Shown here piece by piece: positions 8,560 to 19,300 of a stretch of 64,000 bases of DNA. Below the pieces are notes generated by a model. The model was not told the origin of the DNA. It searched no databases and worked only from the letters and a program-made list of their open reading frames with translations. Numbering within the stretch: the first letter of the stretch is position 1; each line of letters opens with the position of its first letter. Source of the DNA: an uncultured Alteromonadaceae bacterium (lineage in GTDB: Bacteria; Pseudomonadota; Gammaproteobacteria; Enterobacterales; Alteromonadaceae); the NCBI GenBank assembly GCA_913056495.1, contig CAJXMO010000018.1:16732-80731 (forward strand), given 5' to 3'. Both the position numbers and the translations under genes were made by a program.

Positions 8560-11500
8560 GTGATGAATTTAAGCATGATCCCACGATTAACCGAAGTTGA
8601 TGCAATTGAACAAGTCTTTCTTGATTATTTAACTGAGCTCAAGGCTAGCAAGTTTGAAGGCGACATAGAAACCAGTTACGCCAGTCGATTTTCTGTCTCG
8701 ACTGATAACAGTGTTTATCAGAGTTTACCTCAGGCCGTTATATTGCCCAAAAACATGGATGATTTAGTCGTTTTAACTGAATTAGCCAGTCAGGAAAAAT
8801 ACCAGCAGGTTAAGTTCTCGCCAAGAGGCGGTGGCACAGGCACCAATGGTCAGTCACTGACTTCGGGCATAGTGGTTGATATTAGTCGTCATATGAATCA
8901 GATACTGGATTTTAACGCCGAAGAGGGTTGGGTTAAAGTTCAGGCCGGTGTTGTCAAAGACCAGTTGAATGCTTTTTTAAAGCCACATGGTTTTTTCTTT
9001 GCGCCGGATTTAAGTACCAGTAACCGTGCAACTATAGGTGGTATGGTCAATACAGATGCCTCCGGGCAAGGCTCTCTGGTGTACGGTAAAACCAGTGATC
9101 ATGTTCTTGCGTTAACTAATGTATTAATGAGTGGTGATGTTCTGCACACTCAAAAAATGCCTGTTGCTGAGGCTGAAAAGCTGGCAGAACAGGATAATCA
9201 GATAGGTCGTGTCTATCGTCAGGTTTTGTCGAGCTGTCGAGATCAGCGCCAGCAGATTCTGGAAAAATTTCCTCGTCTAAATCGATTTTTAACCGGATAT
9301 GATTTAGAGCATACTTTTAATGATGATTTAACTGAGTTTGATTTAGGGCGGGTAATTACCGGCTCTGAGGGGTCGCTCGGGTTTGTTGCTGAAGCTAAGT
9401 TAAATCTAACCCCAATCGCGCCTTTTAAAACCTTGGTCAATGTTAAATATGACAGTTTTGAATCTGCTTTGCGCAATGCGCCATTTTTAGTGCAGGCGAA
9501 TGCGACCTCAGTTGAAACCATCGATAGTAAGGTTCTGAACCTTGCGCGCGAAGATATTATCTGGAATTCGGTTAGTCATCTAATTACTGATGTTCCCGGA
9601 AAGGTGATGGAAGGCATTAACATTGTTGAGTTTAATGCTGTTCAAGCGGAAGACAGTAAAGATAAACTGGATAATTTAACCCGTCAGTTAGATACGCTGA
9701 TTGAAAAGGGTGAAGCTGGCATTATTGGCTATCAGGTAACGGATGATCTTGGTTCTATTGGCACTATTTATGAAATGCGTAAAAAAGCCGTGGGTTTATT
9801 GGGTGCAACCAAAGGGGCTAAAAAGCCGCTGGCATTTGCTGAAGATACAGCCGTTCCACCGGAAAATCTGGCTGATTTTATTATGGAATTCCGCGCTTTA
9901 TTAGACAGTTACCAGCTGAATTACGGTATGTTTGGGCATGTGGATGCGGGTGTTTTGCACGTGCGTCCGGCGTTAGATATGAACGATCCACAGCAGGAAG
10001 TCATTTTACGAAATATTTCAGATAAGGTTGTTGCGCTTACTGCTAAGTACGGCGGCTTAATGTGGGGCGAACATGGTAAAGGCTATCGCAGCGAATACGG
10101 ACCTGAATTTTTTGGCGAAGCGCTGTTTAACGAGTTACGTAAAATTAAAGCCGCATTTGATCCGGATAACCGGGTTAATCCGGGGAAAATATGTACACCA
10201 CTTAACTCGGATGAAAAGTTAGTCTCAGTGGATGATACAAAACGAGGCTATTATGATCGCCAGATTCCGGTCAAAGTACGTGAAAGTGTGGATACGGCAA
10301 TGAACTGTAACGGCAATGGGCTGTGCTTTAACTGGGATGCTAATTCTCCTATGTGCCCTTCGTATAAAGTCACACGTGACAGACGTCATAGTCCAAAAGG
10401 ACGAGCCGGATTAATGCGTGAATGGTTACGCCAGTTAAGTAATCAGGGCATAGATTTTAATCAGTTGGAAAAAGATGCGGCCAAAGGTGAACTGGAAACT
10501 TCCTGGTTTGCACGCTGGCGTAATACTAAAGCAAAAAATTCGGGTGAATATGATTATTCGCACGAAGTGATGGAAGCTATGGATGAGTGTTTGGCCTGTA
10601 AAGCTTGTTCCAGCCAGTGTCCGATTAAAGTGGATGTACCCGGATTCAGAGCCAGGTTTTTACAACTTTATCACGCCCGCTATAGTCGCCCATTTAAAGA
10701 TTATATGGTGGCATCCATTGAAAAAAGTGCCCCTTTAATGGCTAAAGCGCCCAGATTCTTTAATTTCTTTTTAAAGTCTAAACCGGTTCAGGGATTAATT
10801 AAAAGTACACTGGGCTATGTCGACACGCCATTGCTGAGTTACCCGACGCTTGAACAACGAGTGGGTGAACAAAATGTATTAGACTGGGATTTATCTCGTC
10901 TGCAAAATATGACTGAAGCTGAGCGCTTAAAAGTAGTTGCCATTGTTCAGGACCCTTTTACGTCATACTATGATGCTGAAGTGGTTGCAGACTGGATTAA
11001 ACTCATTGCTAAACTGGGTTATACCCCGATTTTATTGCCATTTAAACCAAATGGCAAAGCCCAGCACGTTAAAGGCTTTTTAGATAAATTTGCAAAAACT
11101 GCAGCAAGTGCAGCCGAATTTTTAAATCGCTTAGATGAATTGCACATCACACTGGTTGGTACAGATCCGAGTTTGGTTTTATGCTATCGCGATGAATATA
11201 ATAAAATTTTGGCGAATAAACGCGGTCATTTTGAAGTCTTGTTACCGCACGAGTGGCTCAAAAATATTTCATTCCCTGAATCTCAGCAAAATAACCCGCA
11301 AGTTGAGTTTAAATTGTTTGCACATTGTTCTGAAAAAACTGCGGCAGCATCCAGCCAGCAAGACTGGCAAAATATATTTTCCAAAGCGGGTGCTAAACTG
11401 ACGCCAGTTGCTGTGGGGTGCTGTGGTATGGCGGGGACTTATGGGCATGAAGCCAGCCATTTGGAAAACTCTAAAGCGATTTATCAAATGAGCTGGGGTG

Positions 11501-11628
11501 AAAAAGTGAAGCAAAGCTTACCGGTTGAAGTGCTTGCGACTGGTTATTCCTGCCGCTCTCAGGTTAAACGCGAAGACGGGTTTAAACCGAATCACCCAGT
11601 GCAGGCATTGTTAAACCTGATAAGTTAA
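8560..11628 (+). CDS. ydiJ: YdiJ-type FAD/4Fe-4S oxidoreductase (D-2-hydroxyacid dehydrogenase)
   Basis: A 1022-residue flavin and iron-sulfur enzyme of the YdiJ family, which oxidises D-2-hydroxyglutarate-like acids and passes electrons to the respiratory chain. The FAD-binding PCMH domain (about 45-280) shows SPRGGGTGTNGQSLTSGIVV. The FAD-oxidase C-terminal domain (about 280-545) contains YGMFGHVDAGVLHVRP and MWGEHGKGYRSE. Two ferredoxin-like cysteine clusters follow: CNGNGLC...CP near 585-605 and CLACKACSSQCP near 678-690. A C-terminal CCG-type domain carries HCSEKT and CCGMAGTYG near 950. Length matches E. coli YdiJ. The GTG at 8560 and the ATG at 8563 are equivalent start choices. A strong terminator follows. 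Confidence 0.92.
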   Translation: MMNLSMIPRLTEVDAIEQVFLDYLTELKASKFEGDIETSYASRFSVSTDNSVYQSLPQAVILPKNMDDLVVLTELASQEKYQQVKFSPRGGGTGTNGQSLTSGIVVDISRHMNQILDFNAEEGWVKVQAGVVKDQLNAFLKPHGFFFAPDLSTSNRATIGGMVNTDASGQGSLVYGKTSDHVLALTNVLMSGDVLHTQKMPVAEAEKLAEQDNQIGRVYRQVLSSCRDQRQQILEKFPRLNRFLTGYDLEHTFNDDLTEFDLGRVITGSEGSLGFVAEAKLNLTPIAPFKTLVNVKYDSFESALRNAPFLVQANATSVETIDSKVLNLAREDIIWNSVSHLITDVPGKVMEGINIVEFNAVQAEDSKDKLDNLTRQLDTLIEKGEAGIIGYQVTDDLGSIGTIYEMRKKAVGLLGATKGAKKPLAFAEDTAVPPENLADFIMEFRALLDSYQLNYGMFGHVDAGVLHVRPALDMNDPQQEVILRNISDKVVALTAKYGGLMWGEHGKGYRSEYGPEFFGEALFNELRKIKAAFDPDNRVNPGKICTPLNSDEKLVSVDDTKRGYYDRQIPVKVRESVDTAMNCNGNGLCFNWDANSPMCPSYKVTRDRRHSPKGRAGLMREWLRQLSNQGIDFNQLEKDAAKGELETSWFARWRNTKAKNSGEYDYSHEVMEAMDECLACKACSSQCPIKVDVPGFRARFLQLYHARYSRPFKDYMVASIEKSAPLMAKAPRFFNFFLKSKPVQGLIKSTLGYVDTPLLSYPTLEQRVGEQNVLDWDLSRLQNMTEAERLKVVAIVQDPFTSYYDAEVVADWIKLIAKLGYTPILLPFKPNGKAQHVKGFLDKFAKTAASAAEFLNRLDELHITLVGTDPSLVLCYRDEYNKILANKRGHFEVLLPHEWLKNISFPESQQNNPQVEFKLFAHCSEKTAAASSQQDWQNIFSKAGAKLTPVAVGCCGMAGTYGHEASHLENSKAIYQMSWGEKVKQSLPVEVLATGYSCRSQVKREDGFKPNHPVQALLNLIS

Positions 11629-11644
11629 TGGTTAATTGACTCTG

Positions 11645-11682
11645 AAAAAAGCCGAATCTTTAATTAAGATTCGGCTTTTTTT
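11645..11682. terminator. Strong bidirectional terminator
   Basis: An A-run, a GC-containing stem (GCCGAATCTT paired with AAGATTCGGC) and a T-run form a symmetrical rho-independent terminator. It lies between the convergent ydiJ gene and the acetyltransferase gene and should serve both strands. Confidence 0.93.
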
Positions 11683-11698
11683 AATTTTATAGGCTGTT

Positions 11699-12253
11699 TT
11701 AGGCTTTGTTATGTACCTTGCAGGGGTTACCAAAAGCGGTACAGTTAGGTGGAATATCTTTGGTGACCACACTACCGGCGCCAATCGTTGCACCATCTCC
11801 TATGGTGACACCGGGTAAAATAATGCAACCACCACCAATCCAGACATTATTGCCTATTGTTACCGGAGCGGCAAACCCTACATGTTGGTTGCGTTTCTCA
11901 ATATCGAGCGGGTGGCTGGCGGTATAGATTTGAACATTGGGTGCAATAAATACATTATTCCCAATTGTCACAGGGCAGCAGTCGAGTAAAACAAAATTAA
12001 AGTTAATAAAAACGTTATTGCCGATTTTGGTATTAATCCCATAATCTATGCGTATTGGCTTTTCCATGTGAACATTATCGCCAACCTGACTAAAAATTTT
12101 GTGTTGTAACTGAGATTTTAATTCGACATCACGAGCCCCAAGTTGATTAAATTCATCAACTCTATCCCGGGTCTGATAGCGAATTTCAATTAAGTCCGGA
12201 TCATTAATCCAATATTCTTGACCCGCTAGCATTTTTTCATAGGCACTTGTCAT
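11699..12253 (-). CDS. Maltose/galactoside O-acetyltransferase family protein
   Basis: A 184-residue left-handed beta-helix acetyltransferase of the Maa/LacA type, which moves acetyl from acetyl-CoA to a sugar hydroxyl. The N-terminal [13 protein letters not shown] is the family's helical cap. Hexapeptide repeats run from about 60 to 180 ([43 protein letters not shown]). The catalytic His is expected in YTASHPLD near residue 112. The frame is open further upstream, but ATG at 12253 is chosen because AGGAA stands 6 bases before it and the protein then begins with the normal Maa cap. It precedes nothing related; the HDOD gene lies directly upstream on the same strand. Confidence 0.88.
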   Translation of the reverse strand: MTSAYEKMLAGQEYWINDPDLIEIRYQTRDRVDEFNQLGARDVELKSQLQHKIFSQVGDNVHMEKPIRIDYGINTKIGNNVFINFNFVLLDCCPVTIGNNVFIAPNVQIYTASHPLDIEKRNQHVGFAAPVTIGNNVWIGGGCIILPGVTIGDGATIGAGSVVTKDIPPNCTAFGNPCKVHNKA

Positions 12254-12278
12254 AGTGTTTCCTGTAAGTTGTATCCGT

Positions 12279-13352
12279 TTAGTTCTGGTCAATCAAATGT
12301 TCAGCTAAATCCAGCGCATCGTCTGAAAAGCGAAAGAAGCGACAATAATCATAATATTCTTTTTCATCTAGCATACCGGCCTGATAAAGCAGGTTAAGTT
12401 TGCTTAATTTTGTTGCTTCCGATAGGCATTGATTTAGTTCACCTTCGGTTATATTAGTATGGTAATCCAGTCCAGAAATTACAGATTTTGGTAATTGCCA
12501 ATAGTTTGCGATTTGAATCGTTAATTGTTGCTGGTGGCTTTGCACGAGTTGCTTAAAACTACTGGTGTTGGGTTTTGAATCCGGGCTGACATATTTAAAT
12601 GCCTCCACCATAAGTTGAAAAATCACCATTTTACCCAAAGCATGAAACAAACCAACAAAATAAGCCGAGCCATTTTGTGGTGGCAAAACCTGTGCTTCAG
12701 CTAATTGCTGACTAAAATTGGCGACCTGATAACTATGATTCCAAATTTTTTGGCCAAAAAATTTGTAATATAAATTTTCCGAGGGAGAAAGTTGTTTGAT
12801 AAACTGATTTAAAACCATTTCACGAACGCCGCTTGAGCCCAGAGTAACAAATGCCTGGCGTAACTGAGTAATTTCCTGATCCGTTTTTCGATAACGAGCA
12901 GTGTTTGATTGCTGGATAATGACACCTGCCATAGCCGGTTCTTTTTCGATGACTTTCAGTAGCTGATTAGTATCAAAATTATCGTCGTTCAGCAGGCTTA
13001 ACACCTGACTTACGGAAGCGGGTAGGGCTGGTAAATTTCTGAGAATATGTTCCGGGCGATTCAGCAGGGCTTCGACTTTATTGCAAACAAACTCAGTTAG
13101 CATGTCAGTTTGACCCAGATCTAAAGATTCGCCAAAGAGATAATCATAAAATAGCTTATCTAATGCGATATTTTTATCTGATATAGTGGATGGGGAATAC
13201 GTCATTTCTCTGGCGTCTGACGAAACCGCATTAAGTGACGCCTCTCTATCGGTTTGTGCCTGTTGGCGAAGCTTGATAAAAGCTTCATAATCCGGAGCCG
13301 GTTTATTTTTATTAAAACCAGAAAAAAGTGCCTGAACCAGTTTTCTAAACAT
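12279..13352 (-). CDS. HDOD domain protein
   Basis: A 357-residue cytoplasmic protein with an HDOD (degenerate HD hydrolase) domain at about residues 105-310. It shows [15 protein letters not shown] near 103-117, the usual entry to the domain, [17 protein letters not shown] near 135-150, and [17 protein letters not shown] near 230. The true HD metal ligands are largely absent, as is normal for HDOD, so it is a signalling or scaffold protein rather than a phosphohydrolase. It lies in a same-strand run with the PfpI-like gene (8 bases upstream) and the acetyltransferase, probably one transcript. No input or output domain is attached. Confidence 0.85.
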   Translation of the reverse strand: MFRKLVQALFSGFNKNKPAPDYEAFIKLRQQAQTDREASLNAVSSDAREMTYSPSTISDKNIALDKLFYDYLFGESLDLGQTDMLTEFVCNKVEALLNRPEHILRNLPALPASVSQVLSLLNDDNFDTNQLLKVIEKEPAMAGVIIQQSNTARYRKTDQEITQLRQAFVTLGSSGVREMVLNQFIKQLSPSENLYYKFFGQKIWNHSYQVANFSQQLAEAQVLPPQNGSAYFVGLFHALGKMVIFQLMVEAFKYVSPDSKPNTSSFKQLVQSHQQQLTIQIANYWQLPKSVISGLDYHTNITEGELNQCLSEATKLSKLNLLYQAGMLDEKEYYDYCRFFRFSDDALDLAEHLIDQN

Positions 13353-13360
13353 ATTTAGTT

Positions 13361-13957
13361 TTATTGACCTTTTGAAGGTGTTAATTGCCAGTGATATTCC
13401 ATCTGTTTTGCTGTTCTTTCAGCAAGCTCTAAATTCAGTAATTTTGAGACCAGATATAAACTCATATCGAGCCCGGCTGAAATTCCGGCTGAGCTAATCA
13501 CTCGCTTACTTTCAACCCATCTTTGCCCGCTTATGATATCTAGTTGAGGATACTGGATTTTTAAATCATCAATATCCTGCCAATGTGTGGTAACACTATG
13601 ACCATTTATTAAACCAGATTCAGCCAATAAAAACACGCCTGTACACACAGTAGCAATTAATTTAGCTTGGTTAGCCGTTTGTTTTATCCAGTTTATTAAC
13701 ACAGGATTACTTAACTGGGGAGTATGAACGCCGCCCGGAATCATTAATACATCAATATCAGGATGTTCTGTACAAGCGTAGTCGGGCATTATCTTTAAGC
13801 CACCGCGAGCACTAACCTGCGACAAGTGTTCAGATACAATAAATACATCAAACTTTTCATTTTTGTCTGACAGTCGGTTTGCGGTCGACAGTACTTCAAA
13901 CGGTCCTGCAAAATCCAATACTTCCACATTCGGGTAGATGAGTATTCCAACATTCAT
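13361..13957 (-). CDS. DJ-1/PfpI family protein
   Basis: A 198-residue class I glutamine-amidotransferase-like protein of the DJ-1/PfpI group. It begins MNVGILIYPNVEVLDFAGP, with the conserved Glu at the active-site strand, and has the nucleophile elbow LIATVCTGVFLLAESGLI (Cys near residue 105) followed by TTHWQ near 125, as in the isonitrile hydratase and GlxA N-terminal subgroup. There is no helix-turn-helix domain, so it is not a GlxA-type regulator. The activity could be isonitrile hydration, glyoxalase or protease-like; the sequence does not decide. Upstream of the HDOD gene on the same strand. Confidence 0.85.
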   Translation of the reverse strand: MNVGILIYPNVEVLDFAGPFEVLSTANRLSDKNEKFDVFIVSEHLSQVSARGGLKIMPDYACTEHPDIDVLMIPGGVHTPQLSNPVLINWIKQTANQAKLIATVCTGVFLLAESGLINGHSVTTHWQDIDDLKIQYPQLDIISGQRWVESKRVISSAGISAGLDMSLYLVSKLLNLELAERTAKQMEYHWQLTPSKGQ

Positions 13958-14122
13958 AAATTGACCTAACTTGTTCGGCAGAAAATTATCCTTATAAATA
14001 TTAATATATTCAATTAATTAATCAATTTATTACTCGAAACTCTGATTTAACTATTTTCTTGCATATAGATTTTCGGCAACTAGGCTTATTAAAACAAGGA
14101 TGTATTCAGACAGGGGATTTTT

Positions 14123-14608
14123 GTGGGGAAAAATTTACCAATTATTTTAGATATAGAAGCGTCTGGCTTTGGAAAAGGCAGTTTTCCAATTGAGGTCGGT
14201 TATATTTTACCCAATCAGCAAAGGTTTTGTTGTTTGATTAAACCTCAGCCTGACTGGTTGCACTGGGATACAGAAGCTGAGCAACTTCATAAAATAAAAC
14301 GCCAGGTATTGTTTGATTGTGGTAAACCAGCTGTTGAAGTGGTTCGGAGCTTAAATGATAATCTGGCAGGCAAGCGAGTCTATACAGATGCATGGGGACA
14401 AGATTATGCCTGGTTGCACAAATTGTATAATGCGGTTGATTGCATACCCAGTTTTAAACTCGAGCCTTTATATGCTTTGCTTAAACCCGGGCAGTTAGCC
14501 AACTGGCATTCAGATAAAAATCAGCTTCAACAAAAGCTCGCACTGACCCGTCACAGGGCCAGCAATGATGCTGCTTTATTGCAAGCTTGTTATGCCTACC
14601 GGCTTTAA
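14123..14608 (+). CDS. DEDD-type 3'-5' exonuclease-like protein
   Basis: A 161-residue protein resembling the DnaQ/RNase T fold. The acidic residues expected for two-metal catalysis are visible: DIEASGFG at about 9-16 (Exo I DxE), the Asp of YTDAWGQDYAW near 89-99 (Exo II), and HRASNDAALL near 144-153 (Exo III, HxxxxD). It is shorter than RNase T or oligoribonuclease and has no other domain, so the substrate is unclear. The start is GTG at 14123 with CAGGGGA 6-12 bases before it. It is divergent from the PfpI-like gene and convergent with the diguanylate cyclase gene. Confidence 0.75.
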   Translation: MGKNLPIILDIEASGFGKGSFPIEVGYILPNQQRFCCLIKPQPDWLHWDTEAEQLHKIKRQVLFDCGKPAVEVVRSLNDNLAGKRVYTDAWGQDYAWLHKLYNAVDCIPSFKLEPLYALLKPGQLANWHSDKNQLQQKLALTRHRASNDAALLQACYAYRL

Positions 14609-14644
14609 ATTTAATGTTAACCAGTAAAAGAATATTATCGTCAG

Positions 14645-16387
14645 CTAGACAGGTTCGCCTACGGTTTTGATATCTGGTTCGACTCTTTTTAAATTTTGAT
14701 AAATAGCCACTTTGTTTCGGCCCAGATTTTTAGCCTGATAAAGCGCTTGGTCAGCTCTATTTAATGCCGATTCAATCGAGGTGTCTTTATTATCAACAGC
14801 AGAGATACCAAAGCTAACGGTATAGCAAACAGCTGGCTGGTTATCGGGCATAATTTGGTTTAATTCAGCATTTTTGCGTATGTTATCTGCAACTTTTTGA
14901 GCTTGTTGCTCGCTACAATCGGTCAATAAAATAACAAACTCTTCTCCGCCAAAACGTGCAACCATATCCTGCTTTCTGATACTCAGACTCAAAATTTGCG
15001 CAAATTGGGTGATCACCAGATCGCCAATTTGATGGCCATAATTATCGTTAATCTGTTTAAAGTGATCTATATCAGCAATAATAATGCTTGCGGGAATGTG
15101 TTTTTCGCGACAGCTCAATAGCAAGTTACCGGCATGATCGTTAAAGTATCTGCGATTAAACAGGCCTGTCATCGAATCAGTTGCCGCCTGTTTTTTAAGC
15201 TCGTTTTGTGAAGCTTCCATTTTTTCTAAATGCTTTATCCGGTAGGATAAAATAAAAGCGAGCATAAGTGCTTCCAGTGCGATGCCAATGCCAACCCCAT
15301 AACAGGTAATATACATAAAATCGGCAATGCCTTTGTAATACAGCACAGCCATTAAGTTAAAGCCGATAAACATCATATGGCCGACTAAAAACAATTTGGC
15401 AATCGGATTGCCTTTACGCAAGATAGACAGGCAAACAGACAGGGTAATTAACATCATAATAGCAGCTATGCTGCTGGCTGGTTCTAAAGCAGCTTTAATA
15501 TCAAACAGGCCATAAATAAATTCTATGCCCAGCACACATATCAAAGCCATCAACAATTTATGTTCGGTTGGATAATGCTTTCTGGTCTCAAAAATAACCG
15601 TCATAAATAAAATCAGAAAAATCGGCATGGTAATCAGTGAGATATGAAGTCTCATTACCGAATCGCCGTACCAGCCGAAAAAATTGGCAATCAGCCCGTA
15701 GGACAATGCAATCCAAACTGTACCCGAGATTAAATACAAGCTATAAAATATATTTTCTTTTTTCCGGGCTGATACATAGAGTAAAAAGTTATACAGCATC
15801 AGGGCCAATAATGTACCAACTAAAATAGCGATATCATTTTGACTGCCAACCAAGGCGCGTTTAGAGGACAGCTCATCGTGAATTTCCAATGTAAACCATT
15901 GATGAGAATAGGAAACCGTATTGATATACAGCTGAGAAACCTGTCCGGGTTTCAGGTCAAAATTAAACACCGCTGCACCGCCGTACATATGCTGAATTGA
16001 GTCAGCTTCATCTAAATCAAGTTTTAATTGCTTAATTACATTGTCATTTTCAAGTTGATAAAACTCGACTTTATGATTGTGGTAAGCGTAAGGGTGGTGC
16101 AAATACAGGTTTAATGGCTGGTTGCTATTATTCTGGATATTAATTTTTGACCAGGCTGCTTTTGCTTTTGTACCTAAGGCGAGTTTGTTATTGGACGGAA
16201 TAAAAGTTTGCCGCTTAATTTGATTTAAGCTTTGCTGTCTGGACTCATCAACATAATAGCTCATATCAAATTCAGTGAGTTTATGTGGATTCGAATTAAG
16301 TGAGATAATTGGCTGCTCATTGGCTTTAACCGCCATTGTACTCAAGCCAAACATCAGCACAATAACAGCAATCGATCGTTGAAGCAT
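14645..16387 (-). CDS. 7TM diguanylate cyclase (GGDEF)
   Basis: A 580-residue inner-membrane enzyme that would make cyclic di-GMP from two GTP in response to a periplasmic signal. Signal peptide (1-22), periplasmic 7TMR-DISM extracellular domain (about 30-175), seven-helix membrane block (about 180-385), short coiled coil, then GGDEF domain (about 405-560) with DSMTGLFNRRYF and FGGEEFVILL, so the catalytic GGEEF loop is intact. No RxxD inhibitory site is obvious five residues before the loop. It shares its input architecture with the hybrid kinase at 656-4180, although the two are not neighbours. Transcribed alone. Confidence 0.92.
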   Translation of the reverse strand: MLQRSIAVIVLMFGLSTMAVKANEQPIISLNSNPHKLTEFDMSYYVDESRQQSLNQIKRQTFIPSNNKLALGTKAKAAWSKINIQNNSNQPLNLYLHHPYAYHNHKVEFYQLENDNVIKQLKLDLDEADSIQHMYGGAAVFNFDLKPGQVSQLYINTVSYSHQWFTLEIHDELSSKRALVGSQNDIAILVGTLLALMLYNFLLYVSARKKENIFYSLYLISGTVWIALSYGLIANFFGWYGDSVMRLHISLITMPIFLILFMTVIFETRKHYPTEHKLLMALICVLGIEFIYGLFDIKAALEPASSIAAIMMLITLSVCLSILRKGNPIAKLFLVGHMMFIGFNLMAVLYYKGIADFMYITCYGVGIGIALEALMLAFILSYRIKHLEKMEASQNELKKQAATDSMTGLFNRRYFNDHAGNLLLSCREKHIPASIIIADIDHFKQINDNYGHQIGDLVITQFAQILSLSIRKQDMVARFGGEEFVILLTDCSEQQAQKVADNIRKNAELNQIMPDNQPAVCYTVSFGISAVDNKDTSIESALNRADQALYQAKNLGRNKVAIYQNLKRVEPDIKTVGEPV

Positions 16388-16547
16388 GACTGGTTTAAAT
16401 CCCTTTTTGCAATATACCTTAGCTATCCTAAAATAAATTCAGTTTTAAGCAAGTGATTCAGGTGCTTAACCCGTGCGTCAGGCGGATTGTGGGGCTCCTA
16501 AATCTTGATTTATATCAAATAAATTTCAAAATTGTATATTAATTAAT

Positions 16548-16576
16548 CTTGATATTTATTTAGTGAATACCCATTT
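16548..16576 (+). promoter_or_regulatory. Heat-shock-type (sigma-32) promoter of clpB
   Basis: CTTGATA at 16548-16554 and ACCCATTT at 16569-16576 are separated by 14 bases. This fits the sigma-32 consensus CTTGAAA, 13-15 bases, CCCCATNT with one mismatch in each box. It lies about 37 bases before the clpB ATG, as expected for a heat-shock gene. Confidence 0.75.
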
Positions 16577-16612
16577 AGTAAATAACAAAGGTGTTGATAA
16601 GGTATTTAAATC

Positions 16613-19189
16613 ATGAGACTTGATAGATTGACCAGCCAATTTCAAATTGCGATTTCTGATGCTCAGTCACTGGCACTTGGGCGCGATCATCAATATATAG
16701 AGCCAACTCATTTAATGTATGCATTGCTGAATCAGGATGCCGGTTCTACGCGGAGTTTGTTAAATCAAGCCGGTTGCTCGATTACTTCGCTGCGCTCACA
16801 GTTATCAGAAGCATTAGATAAGTTACCTAAAGTAGAAGGCGTCGGTGGAGACGTGCAACTGTCACGCGATATGGTTTCATTGCTGAACCTGTCAGATAAG
16901 CTAGCGCAAAAGCGTAAAGATAAATATATCTCTTCTGAATTATTTGTTTTAGCGGCACTGGAACAAAAAGGCGAACTCGGCAAAATTTTAGAAAAGTTGG
17001 GTTTGGATAAAAATAAACTTGAAGCAGCAATCGAGCAGGTTCGCGGCGGCCAGAATGTGGATGATCCTAATGCCGAAGAGAAACGTCAGGCACTTGAAAA
17101 ATATACTCAGGATTTAACTGCTAAAGCTGAGCAGGGCAAGCTGGATCCGGTAATTGGCCGTGATGATGAAATCAGACGAACCGTGCAGGTGCTTCAGCGC
17201 AGAACCAAAAATAACCCAGTATTAATTGGTGAGCCGGGGGTCGGTAAAACCGCAATTGTAGAAGGCTTAGCACAACGAATTATTAACGGTGAAGTGCCGG
17301 AAGGGCTTAAAAACAAGCGAGTATTATCTCTGGATATGGGGTCGCTGATAGCAGGGGCTAAATACAGAGGGGAATTTGAAGAGCGCTTAAAAGCGGTATT
17401 AAACGAACTGGCCAAAGAAGAAGGGCAGGTCATCTTATTTATCGATGAACTCCATACTATGGTTGGCGCAGGGAAAGGGGATGGTGCTATGGATGCGGGT
17501 AATATGCTCAAACCCGCATTAGCGCGGGGTGAACTGCATTGTGTTGGCGCAACTACGCTGGACGAGTATCGTCAGTTTATTGAAAAGGATGCCGCACTTG
17601 AACGTCGTTTCCAAAAAGTACTGGTTGATCAGCCTACAGTGGAAGATACGATTGCAATATTACGTGGTTTAAAAGAGCGATATGAGCTTCACCATTCGGT
17701 TGAAATTACGGATCCGGCAATTGTTGCTGCCGCATCTCTTTCACACCGTTATATTGCCGACAGACAATTACCGGATAAAGCCATAGATTTAATTGATGAA
17801 GCCGCTTCCAGTATTCGAATGCAAATTGACTCTAAACCAGAAGAGCTTGACCGGCTTGAACGGCGCAGTATCCAGTTAAAATTAGAGCAGCAGGCACTGC
17901 AAAAAGAGCGTGATGATGCCAGTAAAAAACGGCTTGCTACGCTTGAAGAGGAACTGGAAACCATTTCCCGTAAATTCAGTGACTTGGAAGAAATATGGAA
18001 TGCAGAAAAAGCAGCGCTGCAAGGGACTCAGAATATTAAAGCTGAACTGGAGCAAGCCAGATTGGATATGGATATTGCTAAACGGGCAGGGGATTTAAGC
18101 CGAATGTCTGAGCTTCAGTACGGTAAAATCCCGGCGCTAGAACGTCAGCTTGATTTAGCTGTACAGGCAGAAATGCAAGATATGAGTTTGCTCAAACACA
18201 GAGTAACAGATGAAGAGATTGCAGATGTTCTATCACGCTGGACAGGTATACCGGTTTCAAGAATGCTGGAAAGTGAACGTGAAAAACTGTTGCGCATGGA
18301 AGAGGGCATTCACCAACGTGTGGTTGGTCAGAATGAAGCTGTAAAAGCGGTGGCTGATGCGATTCGTCGCTCTCGCGCAGGTTTATCCGATCCAAATCGA
18401 CCCATAGGCTCATTTCTGTTTTTAGGCCCTACCGGGGTGGGTAAAACAGAATTGTGTAAATCACTGGCCAATTTTTTATTTGATTCGGACAGTGCCATGG
18501 TGCGTATCGATATGTCAGAGTTTATGGAAAAACACTCAGTATCGCGTTTATTAGGTGCGCCACCGGGATATGTCGGTTACGAAGAAGGTGGTTATTTAAC
18601 GGAAGCTGTGCGCCGTAAACCTTATTCGGTTATTTTGCTGGATGAGGTCGAAAAAGCGCATCCTGATGTTTTTAACATACTACTGCAATTATTAGATGAT
18701 GGACGCTTAACCGACGGTCAGGGCAGAACCGTTGATTTTAAAAATACGGTTGTGATCATGACTTCTAACTTAGGCTCGGATATTATTCAGGAACTCACTC
18801 AGTCTGGCCATGCCGATCAGGTTAAATCGGCTGTATTGGAAGTGGTTGGTCAGCATTTCAGACCTGAATTTATAAACCGGATTGATGAAACCGTGGTATT
18901 TCATCCATTGGCTCAAGATCACATTAAACGAATTGCTTCTATTCAGTTACAGGAGTTGCGTAACCGTCTGGAAGAGCGTGGTTATGGTTTTGACGTCAAA
19001 GAAGCTGCACTGGCTAAGTTAGCCGAAGCGGGTTTTGATCCCGTATTTGGGGCACGTCCTCTAAAACGAGCCATTCAGCAGGAAGTTGAAAATCCACTGG
19101 CTCAGGCCATCCTGGGCGGAGAGATTGAAACGGAAAAAACCATAGTGGTAGATGCGAAAGACGATAAACTGGTTTTTACATCTGACTGA
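16613..19189 (+). CDS. clpB: ClpB disaggregase
   Basis: An 858-residue Hsp100 AAA+ chaperone that, with DnaK, pulls proteins out of aggregates in the cytoplasm. N-terminal Clp repeat domain (about 1-145), first ATPase domain with [13 protein letters not shown] near 206-218 and Walker [11 protein letters not shown], coiled-coil middle domain (about 410-525, rich in Glu/Lys/Arg/Leu), second ATPase domain with [12 protein letters not shown] near 605-616 and [11 protein letters not shown], then the ClpB C-terminal domain. Length matches E. coli ClpB (857). The promoter at 16548-16576 suggests heat-shock control. No neighbouring chaperone genes. Confidence 0.97.
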   Translation: MRLDRLTSQFQIAISDAQSLALGRDHQYIEPTHLMYALLNQDAGSTRSLLNQAGCSITSLRSQLSEALDKLPKVEGVGGDVQLSRDMVSLLNLSDKLAQKRKDKYISSELFVLAALEQKGELGKILEKLGLDKNKLEAAIEQVRGGQNVDDPNAEEKRQALEKYTQDLTAKAEQGKLDPVIGRDDEIRRTVQVLQRRTKNNPVLIGEPGVGKTAIVEGLAQRIINGEVPEGLKNKRVLSLDMGSLIAGAKYRGEFEERLKAVLNELAKEEGQVILFIDELHTMVGAGKGDGAMDAGNMLKPALARGELHCVGATTLDEYRQFIEKDAALERRFQKVLVDQPTVEDTIAILRGLKERYELHHSVEITDPAIVAAASLSHRYIADRQLPDKAIDLIDEAASSIRMQIDSKPEELDRLERRSIQLKLEQQALQKERDDASKKRLATLEEELETISRKFSDLEEIWNAEKAALQGTQNIKAELEQARLDMDIAKRAGDLSRMSELQYGKIPALERQLDLAVQAEMQDMSLLKHRVTDEEIADVLSRWTGIPVSRMLESEREKLLRMEEGIHQRVVGQNEAVKAVADAIRRSRAGLSDPNRPIGSFLFLGPTGVGKTELCKSLANFLFDSDSAMVRIDMSEFMEKHSVSRLLGAPPGYVGYEEGGYLTEAVRRKPYSVILLDEVEKAHPDVFNILLQLLDDGRLTDGQGRTVDFKNTVVIMTSNLGSDIIQELTQSGHADQVKSAVLEVVGQHFRPEFINRIDETVVFHPLAQDHIKRIASIQLQELRNRLEERGYGFDVKEAALAKLAEAGFDPVFGARPLKRAIQQEVENPLAQAILGGEIETEKTIVVDAKDDKLVFTSD

Positions 19190-19245
19190 GATTGTTTGAA
19201 TTTTACACAAACGGTCAATCGGTTGTAAGCGAAACTAAGTTTAAC

Positions 19246-19275
19246 TTGCCGCTGATAAGGTTTCTTTTGTATAGT
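19246..19275 (+). promoter_or_regulatory. Candidate sigma-70 promoter for pssA
   Basis: TTGCCG at 19246-19251 and TATAGT at 19270-19275 with an 18-base spacer lie 5' of the miniature element and point towards pssA. If used, the pssA leader would contain the whole 130-base element. This is a match by eye only. Confidence 0.4.
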
Positions 19276-19300
19276 GTGCGCAAAAGAAACCTTTAGTTTA

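Noticed and set aside
17194..17511. 105-residue reverse frame opposite clpB
   Set aside because: Shadow of a highly conserved coding region.
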